Below the pieces are notes generated by a model. It saw only the letters and a list, made by a program, of their open reading frames with translations, had not been told where the DNA came from and ran no database searches. Positions 1-5,820 of a DNA stretch of 7,945 nucleotides are shown here, in pieces; within the stretch, counting starts at the first letter, position 1, and each line of letters opens with the position of its first letter. This DNA is from JANWLD01 sp036278875 (GTDB taxonomy: Bacteria; Patescibacteriota; Saccharimonadia; Saccharimonadales; 2-12-FULL-41-12). The translations under genes and the position numbers were made by a program. The stretch lies in contig DASUKF010000022.1 in the NCBI GenBank assembly GCA_036278875.1, positions 1 through 7,945 on the forward strand, in the 5' to 3' direction.

Positions 1-123
1 GTCTTTTTCAAAGGCTAATTAAATAGCCGTATGGTGAGGCCGGTTAAAGATATTTTACGTCATGAATTTGCAAAATGTAAAATATAAGTCATAAGGTAAA
101 TTTCTGATTTTTAGCTATTTGGA

Positions 124-129
124 TATAAT
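124..129 (+). promoter_or_regulatory. Possible -10 box upstream of the tRNA-Ser fragment
   Basis: TATAAT at 124-129 lies 24 nt before the partial tRNA-Ser copy, giving a predicted start near 136. No good -35 is visible 16-18 nt upstream, where the sequence is AT-rich. The rest of 1-123 shows no convincing ORF. It contains two small inverted repeats: GGCTA/TAGCC at 13-17/24-28 and ATTTTAC/GTAAAAT at 52-58/77-83. An AT-rich stretch can give a chance match, so confidence is low. Confidence 0.35.
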
Positions 130-153
130 CATTAACTGTCCGGCAATGCTCAA

Positions 154-178
154 GGAGGGGTGGCCGAGCGGTTTAAGG
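154..178 (+). pseudogene. 5' fragment of tRNA-Ser (acceptor strand and D-arm)
   Basis: These 25 nt are identical to the first 25 nt of the complete tRNA-Ser at 329-353: the acceptor strand GGAGGGG, the TG linker and the D-arm GCCGAGCGGTTTAAGG. After 178 the sequences diverge completely. No matching anticodon arm, T-arm or 3' acceptor strand CCCCTCC follows before the intact gene, so this copy cannot form a normal tRNA. It may be a remnant of a tandem tRNA duplication, the scar of a recombination event, or part of a structured RNA with a tRNA-like 5' end. The two copies form a direct repeat with a 175-bp period. Confidence 0.7.
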
Positions 179-290
179 TGAGAGCTGCCGGTGGCAGTTC
201 GCAAGGAAATCTTCACCCGGCAACTTTGTTGCCGTGGCAGAAGTTTCGGGGTCGCGGAACGTGACCACGCCTGGACCAAGCGTGGCCTCT
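177..290 (+). other. Hairpin-rich non-coding stretch, possible structured RNA
   Basis: Four stems can be drawn directly. GAGCTGCC (182-189) pairs with GGCAGTTC (193-200), 8 bp including one G-U. CGGCAAC (218-224) pairs with GTTGCCG (228-234), 7 bp. GGTCGCG (250-256) pairs with CGTGACC (260-266), 7 bp including one G-U. CCACGC (265-270) pairs with GCGTGG (280-285), which partly competes with the previous stem. In addition GGTGA (177-181) can pair with TCACC (213-217), closing over the first hairpin. No ORF here is credible: a frame starting at 234 runs on through the tRNA in its usual spurious translation (GWPSGLRR). I do not recognise a known RNA family, and no poly-T terminator follows. Confidence 0.35.
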
Positions 291-313
291 GTCTTTTATA
301 AAGATTGCTGGTT

Positions 314-319
314 TATAAT
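314..319 (+). promoter_or_regulatory. -10 box of tRNA-Ser
   Basis: TATAAT at 314-319 puts a predicted transcription start near 326, three nt before the mature 5' end of tRNA-Ser at 329. The -35 region around 291-296 (GTCTTT) is a poor match to consensus. Transcription from the upstream box at 124 could also read into the tRNA. Confidence 0.5.
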
Positions 320-328
320 TTATGTTCT

Positions 329-418
329 GGAGGGGTGGCCGAGCGGTTTAAGGCGCACGCTTGGAAAGCGTGTTGAGGCGCAAGCCTCTCGCAGGTTCAA
401 ATCCTGTCCCCTCCGCCA
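329..418 (+). tRNA. tRNA-Ser (anticodon GGA), CCA encoded
   Basis: The complete class II cloverleaf can be drawn. Acceptor stem GGAGGGG (329-335) pairs with CCCCTCC (408-414), discriminator G is at 415 and an encoded CCA is at 416-418. The anticodon stem CACGC/GCGTG (356-360/368-372) encloses loop TTGGAAA with anticodon GGA at 363-365, which reads UCC and UCU serine codons. The long variable arm GAGGC-GCAA-GCCTC (375-388) is characteristic of serine tRNAs. The T-arm CAGG/CCTG with loop TTCAAAT spans 392-406. Its role is delivery of serine in translation. Its first 25 nt are duplicated exactly at 154-178. Confidence 0.97.
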
Positions 419-456
419 AACAAGTAACGAAATTTCTGACCGGGGCTTTAAGCCTT

Positions 457-487
457 GTAGTGTTCTCCGTTTCGGGAAAATCACTAC
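457..487. other. Hairpin between convergent tRNA-Ser and reductase gene
   Basis: GTAGTG (457-462) pairs with CACTAC (482-487). Inside it TTC-CCG (463-469, with a one-base bulge) pairs with CGGGAA (473-478) around a TTT loop. It sits between the 3' end of the tRNA and the 3' end of the minus-strand reductase gene, where a shared bidirectional terminator would be expected. Neither strand has a clear U-tract after the stem, so a standard intrinsic terminator is not demonstrated. Confidence 0.35.
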
Positions 488-498
488 TTAAGAAATAA

Positions 499-1227
499 TC
501 ACCTGTATTCCGGATTTTCGTAGCCGAAGTGCGAACCGGCGTCCCACTTGCTCCGCTGGTTGCCGTAAGCCGGTACGCCGCCATTATCTTTTAGCATTTT
601 TGCGATATGCATCAGGTTCCAGGTCATGAAGGTCAGGTTGCGCTTGGTAAAGTCATTGTCGGCTCCGGCTATGGTACCGTCATCCAGCTTGTCGCCGTAG
701 CTGGGACCCGGCCCGGCTTCGCCTATCCAGCCGGCATCCGCAGTCGGCGGAATGGTGTATCCGATGTGCTGCAGGGAATAGAGAATGTCCATAGAACAGT
801 GTTTTATGCCGTCTTCATTGCCGGTTATCAGCGCACCGCCGACCTTGCCGTAATAAATATACTGGCCTTGTTTATTCTGGTCGCCGGAGCTGGAATAAAG
901 CCGCTCTATTATCTGCTTGGTAATCGAACTGTTGTCACCCAGCCAGATAGGGCCCGCTATAACCAGGATATCTGCAGGCAAGACATGTTTCTTATAAATC
1001 TCCGGCCATTCGTCTTTTTCCCAGCCCTGTTCGCGCATATCCGGGTATATGCCGGTCGCTATATCATGGTCGACGGCCCGTATCACATGAGTCTTAACAC
1101 CGTGCTTCTTCATTATCTTCTCGCTGGCATCAACCAGCAGCTGCGTATGGCTCTTACCCGGGGACTTGGTTAGAGTGCAGTTGATAAAAAGGGCTTTCAG
1201 CCCTTTAAAGTCATATTCTTTGCCCAT
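499..1227 (-). CDS. Flavodoxin-fold NAD(P)H-dependent oxidoreductase / FMN reductase family protein
   Basis: This 242-aa protein resembles the NADPH-dependent FMN reductase/WrbA-like group of the flavodoxin fold. An opening beta strand and phosphate-binding loop (ALFINCTLTKSPGKSHTQ, residues 12-29) would hold the FMN phosphate. The second signature, ILVIAGPIWLGDNSSITKQ (about residues 87-105), has the GPIWLG loop usual for flavin binding in this family. A middle part (ALITGNEDG, residues 132-140) fits the third strand. Members are cytosolic flavoproteins that reduce quinones, flavins or other small acceptors, and the substrate cannot be told from sequence. The start ATG at 1227 is supported by an SD-like AGGAG about 7 nt upstream. 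The gene follows pyrH on the same strand after a 45-nt gap, but a TATAAT in that gap suggests its own promoter. No membrane segment or signal peptide is visible. Confidence 0.85.
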   Translation of the reverse strand: MGKEYDFKGLKALFINCTLTKSPGKSHTQLLVDASEKIMKKHGVKTHVIRAVDHDIATGIYPDMREQGWEKDEWPEIYKKHVLPADILVIAGPIWLGDNSSITKQIIERLYSSSGDQNKQGQYIYYGKVGGALITGNEDGIKHCSMDILYSLQHIGYTIPPTADAGWIGEAGPGPSYGDKLDDGTIAGADNDFTKRNLTFMTWNLMHIAKMLKDNGGVPAYGNQRSKWDAGSHFGYENPEYR

Positions 1228-1254
1228 ATCAGACTCCTGCTTTAGTCTTTATCT

Positions 1255-1260
1255 ATTATA
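1255..1260 (-). promoter_or_regulatory. -10 box of the reductase gene
   Basis: On the minus strand TATAAT occupies 1260-1255. It implies a start near 1248 and a short untranslated leader of about 20 nt that carries the AGGAG ribosome binding site. No strong -35 is visible, because the expected position falls in the last codons of pyrH. This is the only plain, non-attenuated gene here with a conventional SD leader. Confidence 0.5.
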
Positions 1261-1272
1261 TAGCATCGAACT

Positions 1273-1980
1273 CTAGCTTATTTTTGTGCCGACTGTTTCG
1301 CCCTTGATGGCGGCCTCGATGTTACCTTGTTTCAGCGCGTCAAAGATTAAGATCGGGATCTCATGCTCCATGGCCAGCGCCAGAGCGGCCTTGTCCATGA
1401 CTTTTATCGACGGGTTCTCTACGGCCTGCTGAAAAGTCAGGCTGTCAAATTTCTTGGCATCAGGATTTTTAGCCGGGTCCTTGTCATAAACACCATCCAC
1501 CTTAGTTGCTTTGAGTACCACGTCGCAGTCCAGCTCAAGCGCCAGGTTTACAGCAGCCGTATCTGTCGTGACATATGGCCTGCCGGTACCGCCCGCCAAT
1601 ATGACCACGCGGCCCTTATCGAAGTGCTTGTTTGCCAGGCGGTGAATGAATTTTTCCGCGACCTGGTCGGCGAAAATGTTGCTCAGACACCTGGTTTTGA
1701 CTCCTTCGTTTTCAAAAACATCTGTCAGAGCAAGAGCATTTATCATGGTAGCCAGCATGCCCATGTGGTCCGCCGTGACACGGTGGATACCATGACCGGC
1801 AATCTGGGCGCCCCGTACAATATTGCCGCCGCCGACCATTATCGCTACCTGCTGGCCTTTCTCGGACACTTTCTTGACTTCACGGGCCAGCCACTCGGCA
1901 TGTTCGGTATCAAACCCACTGTCGTATTTTCCCGCCAGCTGTTCGCCTGAAATCTTGAGCAATACTCTTTTGTATGACAC
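1273..1980 (-). CDS. pyrH: UMP kinase (uridylate kinase)
   Basis: UMP kinase phosphorylates UMP to UDP with ATP in the cytosol, an essential step of pyrimidine nucleotide synthesis; bacterial members are hexamers of the amino acid kinase fold. From the GTG at 1980 the product is 235 aa, normal for the family. It opens MSYKRVLLKISGE with the nucleotide-binding lysine/glycine motif. GGGNIVRG (about 50-57) and DHMGMLAT (about 71-78) form the UMP site, GGTGRPYVTTDTAA is the family signature, and KVDGVYDKDP lies in the ATP-binding part. An upstream in-frame ATG at 2016 would add 12 residues. I prefer the GTG because the family aligns from there and because a TAGAAT box lies at 1994-1989, so the ATG would lie upstream of the transcription start. 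No SD precedes the GTG, suggesting leaderless translation. It diverges from the exonuclease gene. Confidence 0.93.
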   Translation of the reverse strand: MSYKRVLLKISGEQLAGKYDSGFDTEHAEWLAREVKKVSEKGQQVAIMVGGGNIVRGAQIAGHGIHRVTADHMGMLATMINALALTDVFENEGVKTRCLSNIFADQVAEKFIHRLANKHFDKGRVVILAGGTGRPYVTTDTAAVNLALELDCDVVLKATKVDGVYDKDPAKNPDAKKFDSLTFQQAVENPSIKVMDKAALALAMEHEIPILIFDALKQGNIEAAIKGETVGTKIS

Positions 1981-1988
1981 TAGCAGAT

Positions 1989-2016
1989 ATTCTAGCAGAA
2001 AACTTCGGTGATACAA
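1989..2016 (-). promoter_or_regulatory. pyrH promoter, leaderless type
   Basis: On the minus strand TTGTAT (2016-2011) and TAGAAT (1994-1989) are 16 nt apart. The -10 ends 8 nt before the GTG at 1980, so transcription should begin at or within a nt or two of the start codon. The -35 box overlaps the -10 box of the divergent exonuclease promoter. Confidence 0.6.
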
Positions 2017-2017
2017 T
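2009..2017 (+). promoter_or_regulatory. Extended -10 promoter of the exonuclease III gene
   Basis: TGaTACAAT at 2009-2017 is an extended -10 element. The -35 position 17 nt upstream (1989-1994, ATTCTA) is poor and coincides with the -10 box of pyrH on the other strand. Predicted +1 is near 2024, only about four nt before the ATG at 2028, with no SD. The gene is probably leaderless or nearly so. Confidence 0.55.
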
Positions 2018-2027
2018 AACTAGCATC

Positions 2028-2825
2028 ATGAAGATTTATTCGTGGAACGTCAACGGTATCCGAGCCGTACATAAGAAAGGCATGTTTGTGCCCTTTATCG
2101 AAAAACACCGGCCGGACATACTATGCCTGCAGGAAACCAAAGCGCAGCAAGGACAAAGCGAGGTAGACCTAAAGGATTACGAAGAATATTGGAACTCGGC
2201 CGAAAAGAAGGGTTATTCCGGCACGGCTATATTTACCAAAATCAAACCTTTGGCGGTGGTAAACGGATTGCCGCCTGAAATCGGGAAAAAATTCGGACTC
2301 ATAGCAGACGGCTACGGCGACCCCAACAAGGAGGGCAGGGTGGTTACCGCGGAATACGAGAAATTCTACATCATAGGCGTATATACGCCCAATGCCAAGG
2401 ATGACTTGTCACGCGTACCGCTCAGACACAAACAATGGGATCCGGCATTTCTGGCATACTGCAAAGACTTGGAAAAGAAAAAACCGGTTATATTTTGCGG
2501 TGATTTGAACGTAGCCCACACCGAAGATGATTTGGCCCGACCGAAGGAAAACCGCGGCAAGAAAGGCTTTACCGATGAAGAACGCGAAGGTTTTGAGAAT
2601 TTCCTGGACGCCGGGTTCGTCGATACCTTTAGGATGTTTACCAAAGGCAACGGACATTACAGCTGGTGGACGCACTGGGCCAACGCGCGTGCTCGGAACG
2701 TAGGATGGCGCATAGATTACTTTCTGGTTTCAGATTCCCTGAAAAACAAAATCAAAACCGCGCAAATCCATGCCGATGTAATGGGTTCCGACCACTGCCC
2801 GGTAAGCATAGAGCTGGAAATTTAG
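2028..2825 (+). CDS. xth: Exodeoxyribonuclease III / AP endonuclease family
   Basis: A 265-aa enzyme of the exonuclease III (endonuclease/exonuclease/phosphatase) family, which cuts DNA at abasic sites and removes 3' blocking groups in base excision repair. All family motifs are in order: SWNVNGIRA (5-13, metal-site Asn7), LQETK (34-38, metal-binding Glu36), YTPNA (119-123), CGDLNVAH (157-164, Asp159 and Asn161), GWRIDYF (226-232, Asp230) and GSDHCPV (253-259, Asp255 and catalytic His256). Length is normal. The frame is open from an ATG at 1974, but the family begins exactly at MKIYSWNVNG and the -10 box at 2012-2017 lies downstream of that earlier ATG, so 2028 is the start. It could be called xthA or exoA by relationship; sequence alone does not separate exonuclease III from Nape/ExoA-type specialisation. 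Confidence 0.94.
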   Translation: MKIYSWNVNGIRAVHKKGMFVPFIEKHRPDILCLQETKAQQGQSEVDLKDYEEYWNSAEKKGYSGTAIFTKIKPLAVVNGLPPEIGKKFGLIADGYGDPNKEGRVVTAEYEKFYIIGVYTPNAKDDLSRVPLRHKQWDPAFLAYCKDLEKKKPVIFCGDLNVAHTEDDLARPKENRGKKGFTDEEREGFENFLDAGFVDTFRMFTKGNGHYSWWTHWANARARNVGWRIDYFLVSDSLKNKIKTAQIHADVMGSDHCPVSIELEI

Positions 2826-2831
2826 ACGTGC

Positions 2832-2860
2832 TAGACTTTTTATAGTCTTTATGGTATAAT
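2832..2860 (+). promoter_or_regulatory. Promoter of the 126-aa unknown gene
   Basis: TAGACT (2832-2837) and a perfect TATAAT (2855-2860) are 17 nt apart. Eight nt separate the -10 from the ATG at 2869 and no SD is present, so the message is probably leaderless. A weak stem AGACT/AGTCT (2833-2837/2844-2848) lies inside the promoter and is too short to call a terminator for the upstream gene. Confidence 0.65.
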
Positions 2861-2868
2861 TAACACAA

Positions 2869-3249
2869 ATGAAAGTAGTCAGCTCAGTGAATGAGCGGGG
2901 TTCGGCTGAATCTCTAAGATATTTCGTCAGTCCCCGCAACCGGTCGGGCCTGTTCGTCGCTACCGTCGGCGGCAAACTTGCTTTGGGCAAGAGGCTTTGT
3001 GTCTATGAGATGGAGAACGCGACCGACGCCCTGACCATTCCTCACACGCTGAGACACAGAGTACTAAACAGGCACCTGGTAACCGATGAATCCGTGCCGG
3101 GACGTTTTGCGATAGAGGGCTGCAGAGTGGATATAGAAACCAAGTCCACAGACAGCCCCAGAGACGTAAAAGAAGTTCTTGCCGAAGTGGACTCCGGTTT
3201 CGTATATGAACTCACTCCACAGGCGCCCGACCAGGCTCGCATGAACTAA
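2869..3249 (+). CDS. Hypothetical protein, 126 aa
   Basis: I do not recognise this protein. It is a soluble-looking 126-aa product with no signal peptide or membrane segment. The first part (to about residue 55) alternates short hydrophobic strands with charged turns (YFVSPRNRSGLFVATVGGKLALGKRLCVYEM), which looks beta-rich. The middle is basic (LRHRVLNRHLV) and the C-terminal third is acidic and likely helical (PRDVKEVLAEVDSGFVYEL). The reading frame is supported by a strong TATAAT promoter eight nt before its ATG, by codon use like its neighbours, and by tight packing between the exonuclease gene (43 nt before) and the HAD gene (19 nt after). No catalytic motif can be pointed to. Confidence 0.75.
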   Translation: MKVVSSVNERGSAESLRYFVSPRNRSGLFVATVGGKLALGKRLCVYEMENATDALTIPHTLRHRVLNRHLVTDESVPGRFAIEGCRVDIETKSTDSPRDVKEVLAEVDSGFVYELTPQAPDQARMN

Positions 3250-3254
3250 TTCGC

Positions 3255-3260
3255 TATACT
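3255..3260 (+). promoter_or_regulatory. -10 box of the HAD hydrolase gene
   Basis: TATACT at 3255-3260 ends eight nt before the ATG at 3269. This is the same spacing seen upstream of the neighbouring leaderless genes. The -35 region falls inside the end of the preceding gene and is a poor match. The intervening AGGGG is too close to the ATG for a normal SD. Confidence 0.5.
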
Positions 3261-3268
3261 AGGGGTAT

Positions 3269-3979
3269 ATGAAGAAATTTGCGGCGTTTGATTTTGACGG
3301 TACACTGATACGCTGGCAGCTGTTCATGGCCGTGTTTTACGAGCTGGCCGAAGAAAAGCTGATAGATGAGAAAGATTACAAGGAAGTACGCAAGCTGTTC
3401 GATGCCTGGCGCGAACGCACTTCCGACAAAGCCTACGAGCAATATGCCGATGCAGCTATCAAGACCTTTGACAATCACGTCAGAAGACTTAATGTCAGCT
3501 TGTTCGACAAAGCGGTGGAAAAGGTCTTCGCAAAATACAAGGACCAGGTGTATACCTACACCCGGGACTTGGTGAAAGACCTGAAGGACAAAGGGTATTA
3601 CCTGATTGCAATTTCCGGCTCCCAGTACCAGATAGTAGAAAAAGTTTCCGAATATTACGGCTTCGATGAATGGACGGGGACGAAATACACACGCATAGGC
3701 GACCGTTTCGGCGGCTATGAAGAGTTTCCGGCGGGCAAAAAGGGCAGAGCCCTGCAGGAAATCATCGATAAACAGGGACTTTCCATAGAGGAAAGCATAG
3801 CCGTCGGCGACACCGAGAGCGACATACCCATGCTGGAACTGGCTGAAAACCCGATAGCCTTCAACCCGAACAAAGCCCTGCTGGAACATGCCAAATCAAA
3901 AAAATGGCCGGTGGTTATAGAGCGCAAAAGCGTCGTATACAGGTTCGAATATGACAACGGTTCATATAAACTCATTTGA
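3269..3979 (+). CDS. HAD-superfamily hydrolase, SerB-like (subfamily IB)
   Basis: This 236-aa phosphatase-like protein shows all four HAD motifs. Motif I is FDFDGTL (7-13, nucleophile Asp8 and acid/base Asp10). Motif II is ISGS (115-118, Ser116). Motif III is a lysine in AGKKGRAL (Lys157 or Lys158). Motif IV is GDTESDIPML (180-189, Asp181 and Asp185). A helical cap of about 85 residues between motifs I and II, and the spacing overall, fit the IB group that includes phosphoserine phosphatase and related small-molecule phosphatases. The substrate cannot be assigned, and nothing nearby points to serine synthesis. It is presumably cytosolic. Its stop codon TGA (3977-3979) is embedded in the TTGACA -35 box of the next transcription unit, so no space is left for a terminator. 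Confidence 0.88.
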   Translation: MKKFAAFDFDGTLIRWQLFMAVFYELAEEKLIDEKDYKEVRKLFDAWRERTSDKAYEQYADAAIKTFDNHVRRLNVSLFDKAVEKVFAKYKDQVYTYTRDLVKDLKDKGYYLIAISGSQYQIVEKVSEYYGFDEWTGTKYTRIGDRFGGYEEFPAGKKGRALQEIIDKQGLSIEESIAVGDTESDIPMLELAENPIAFNPNKALLEHAKSKKWPVVIERKSVVYRFEYDNGSYKLI

Positions 3980-4004
3980 CAAAGTGTTTACAAAGGTTTA
4001 CTAT
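3976..4004 (+). promoter_or_regulatory. Promoter of the leuA unit
   Basis: A perfect TTGACA (3976-3981) and TACTAT (3999-4004) are separated by 17 nt, predicting a start near 4011. The -35 contains the TGA stop of the HAD gene. The leader peptide ATG at 4014 is only about three nt from the predicted +1. Confidence 0.85.
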
Positions 4005-4013
4005 TTGTCGGAT

Positions 4014-4091
4014 ATGGTTTCAATCATAAAGAAGCAGTCGGATCTCCTCCTCAGCCTTAAAGGGCTGTGCTTCAACATGGTTGGAGCCTAG
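4014..4091 (+). CDS. Leucine-rich leader peptide of the leuA attenuator
   Basis: A 25-codon ORF starts about three nt after the predicted transcription start and has no SD, so it should be read by leaderless initiation. Its core is CTC CTC CTC AGC CTT AAA GGG CTG (4044-4067), giving LLLSLKGL, five leucines in eight codons. It ends at TAG 4089-4091, inside the RNA strand that can form the antiterminator. This is the design of classical leu and trp leader peptides: stalling at leucine codons when charged tRNA-Leu is scarce would favour antitermination. The peptide itself probably has no further role. Two Ile codons near the N-terminus may be incidental. Confidence 0.85.
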   Translation: MVSIIKKQSDLLLSLKGLCFNMVGA

Positions 4092-4151
4092 TCTGCACTA
4101 AGCAGGCCGAGCACAGTCAAGACAAATCAGGCTTCAACCGCCTGATTTTTT
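4063..4151 (+). promoter_or_regulatory. Leucine transcription attenuator (alternative RNA structures)
   Basis: Competing pairings can be drawn. GGCTGTGCT (4063-4071) pairs with AGCACAGTC (4110-4118). CTTCAAC (4070-4076) pairs with GTTGGAG (4080-4086) as a pause-type hairpin. CTGC/GCAG (4093-4096/4102-4105) forms a small inner stem. The antiterminator is GGTTGGAGCC (4079-4088) with GGCTTCAACC (4130-4139), 10 bp with one G-U. The last strand is part of the terminator stem and its whole loop, so the two folds exclude each other. A ribosome finishing at TAG 4089-4091 covers 4079-4088 and allows termination. A ribosome stalled at the leucine codons leaves it free and masks the first strand. Confidence 0.8.
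4124..4151 (+). terminator. Intrinsic terminator of the leuA attenuator
   Basis: AAATCAGGC (4124-4132) and GCCTGATTT (4140-4148) form a 9-bp stem with a 7-nt loop TTCAACC. The T-run 4146-4151 follows at once. It lies between the leader stop codon and the leuA SD, so it controls read-through into leuA rather than ending a gene. Confidence 0.88.
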
Positions 4152-4182
4152 AATTTACGAGAGAAAAACTTAAGGAGAATAC

Positions 4183-5820
4183 ATGACAGGACCACAAGGA
4201 CCGGCACAAGCCGAACTGGACCCGGCCAACAGAGTAAAAATCTTCGACACCACCCTGCGCGACGGCGGACAAACCCCCGGAGTGAGCTTTACGCCCGAGG
4301 ATAAATTAGTAATTGCACACGAGCTTGAAGCTCTTGGCGTTGACATTATCGAAGCCGGCTTTCCGGCATCTACCAAAGAAACTTTGGACCACGAACAAAG
4401 GGCCGCAAACGCCAATGAAATACTGGCTATGGTACAGATTGCCCATGAATTGGATTCGACAACTATAGCCGGCTTGTCCAGGACAGATCCGGCAGATATA
4501 GAAAATGCTTACACGGCCGTTGAGGAATCAGCGGATAAGGGAGGCGCCAGGGTACATACGTTCATCGGTACCAGCCCGACCCATATGAAAGATAAGCTGA
4601 AGATGACACCTGATGAGGTAATAGAAGCCGCCGGGACTGCAGTCAGGCACGCCAGGACTCTTACCGCTGACGTGGAATTTTCCCCTGAAGATGCTTCCAG
4701 GTCAGACTTCGATTTTATGATGAGGGTCGTTTTGGAAGCCGTAGATAACGGCGCTACGACCATAAACATTCCCGATACCGTAGGATACGCTATGCCCGAA
4801 GAGTACGCCCGGCGCATAAGCCGGGTAAAAGCATTGATAGACCGGTCTTTCGGGGAAGGCTTGGTGACCGTATCGGTCCATACGCACGATGACCTGGGCA
4901 ATGCCACAGCCAATGCCATAACAGGCGTCATGGCAGGCGCCAGACAAGTTGAAGCGGCAGTCAACCAAATAGGCGAGCGCGCCGGTAACTGCTCGCTGGA
5001 AGAAGCTGCGGGCCAGATAGGTCTTAGGGGCGATTATTTCGGCGGCCTGTATACGGGGATTGATTTGAGCAGGCTGCCCCAGGCCAGCAAGGTAGTCAGC
5101 CAGCGCTCAGGCATAGTGGTCCCGCCGAATAAGGCACTGGTAGGCAGAAACGCCTTCAGGCACAAAGCCGGAATCCACCAGAAAGGTATGGAAGAAAACA
5201 CCGAAACATACGAATGGATTGAGGCACAAAGAGTAGGCAGGCAGGCCAACGAAACCGAAATTGGCGACCTGTCCGGAGGAGCCGGCGTAAGGACAAAACT
5301 GAAACACATGGGCATACAGCCTCAGAGCAAAGAAACTGTCGGTTCGCTAATTGCGCGTGCCAAAGAGCTAATAGCAACCCGCGGTCACGGTATAGGTGAC
5401 AATGAAATCGAAACCTGGGTTTTGGGCGAAGTTGAAGATGAGTATAAGTATGTTCATGCGGACTTGTCTTCAAAAGAGGGCGCTAAGGGCAGGACAGAGG
5501 ACTCTGCCGAGATAACCCTGGAAATTGACGGTGAAGAATTAACAGAAAGCGCTACCACCGACAGCGGTGTCATAGATGCTTCTAAGGAAGCTATAGCGAA
5601 GATAACCGGGTTTTCGGGCGACATAGAAGATTTGAAACCGTTTGCCCTTCATTCCGGTTCGGACTCAGAAGCCGGAGCCCTTATAACGGTCAGGCAGAAT
5701 GGTTATCAGGTCATAGCATACGCTGAAGGCAATAGTATAGACCGGGCAAGCGTTCAAGCCTACGTTAAGGCCATAAATCTGATACGCAGGATTGAACAGA
5801 GAAAAAAAGTTGACAGCTAG
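4183..5820 (+). CDS. leuA: 2-isopropylmalate synthase
   Basis: A 545-aa LeuA-type enzyme that condenses 2-oxoisovalerate with acetyl-CoA to 2-isopropylmalate, the committed step of leucine synthesis. The catalytic TIM barrel starts FDTTLRDGGQ (21-30; Arg26, metal ligand Asp27), continues with AGFPAS (58-63) and NIPDTVGY (195-202), and carries HTHDD (233-237; metal ligands His233 and His235) and GERAGN (264-269; Asn269). HKAGIHQKG (327-335) belongs to the subdomain typical of LeuA. Residues from about 400 match the C-terminal regulatory (LeuA dimer) domain that binds leucine in the family. An AAGGAG SD at 4172-4177 sets the ATG at 4183. The leucine-codon leader in front independently supports leucine as the end product. 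Enzyme feedback and attenuation would thus act together. Confidence 0.92.
   Translation: MTGPQGPAQAELDPANRVKIFDTTLRDGGQTPGVSFTPEDKLVIAHELEALGVDIIEAGFPASTKETLDHEQRAANANEILAMVQIAHELDSTTIAGLSRTDPADIENAYTAVEESADKGGARVHTFIGTSPTHMKDKLKMTPDEVIEAAGTAVRHARTLTADVEFSPEDASRSDFDFMMRVVLEAVDNGATTINIPDTVGYAMPEEYARRISRVKALIDRSFGEGLVTVSVHTHDDLGNATANAITGVMAGARQVEAAVNQIGERAGNCSLEEAAGQIGLRGDYFGGLYTGIDLSRLPQASKVVSQRSGIVVPPNKALVGRNAFRHKAGIHQKGMEENTETYEWIEAQRVGRQANETEIGDLSGGAGVRTKLKHMGIQPQSKETVGSLIARAKELIATRGHGIGDNEIETWVLGEVEDEYKYVHADLSSKEGAKGRTEDSAEITLEIDGEELTESATTDSGVIDASKEAIAKITGFSGDIEDLKPFALHSGSDSEAGALITVRQNGYQVIAYAEGNSIDRASVQAYVKAINLIRRIEQRKKVDS

Noticed and set aside
154..418. A single intron-containing tRNA-Ser running from the first GGAGGGG to the final CCCCTCC
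   Set aside because: The copy at 329 supplies its own complete 5' half, and no recognisable group I intron core was found between them.
234..491. Plus-strand 85-codon frame across the tRNA region
   Set aside because: It runs through tRNA-Ser and yields the familiar spurious translation GWPSGLRR; there is no SD, and the tRNA assignment is certain.
348..584. Minus-strand 78-codon frame over the tRNA and the reductase 3' end
   Set aside because: Its C-terminal part is the antisense translation of tRNA-Ser and the rest overlaps the better supported reductase gene.
607..1173. Plus-strand 188-codon frame opposite the reductase gene
   Set aside because: It is antisense to a protein with clear flavodoxin-fold motifs, and its own translation shows no recognisable domain.
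1363..1950. Plus-strand 195-codon frame opposite pyrH
   Set aside because: It is a shadow of the strongly conserved UMP kinase gene, with no supporting start signals.
3254..3889. Minus-strand 211-codon frame opposite the HAD gene
   Set aside because: It is aromatic- and Val-rich in the way complementary frames often are, and the plus strand carries all four HAD motifs.
4014..4170. T-box riboswitch upstream of leuA
   Set aside because: No T-box consensus (TGGNACCGCG-like) or specifier loop architecture is visible, whereas a leader ORF with a leucine codon run and classical attenuator pairings is.
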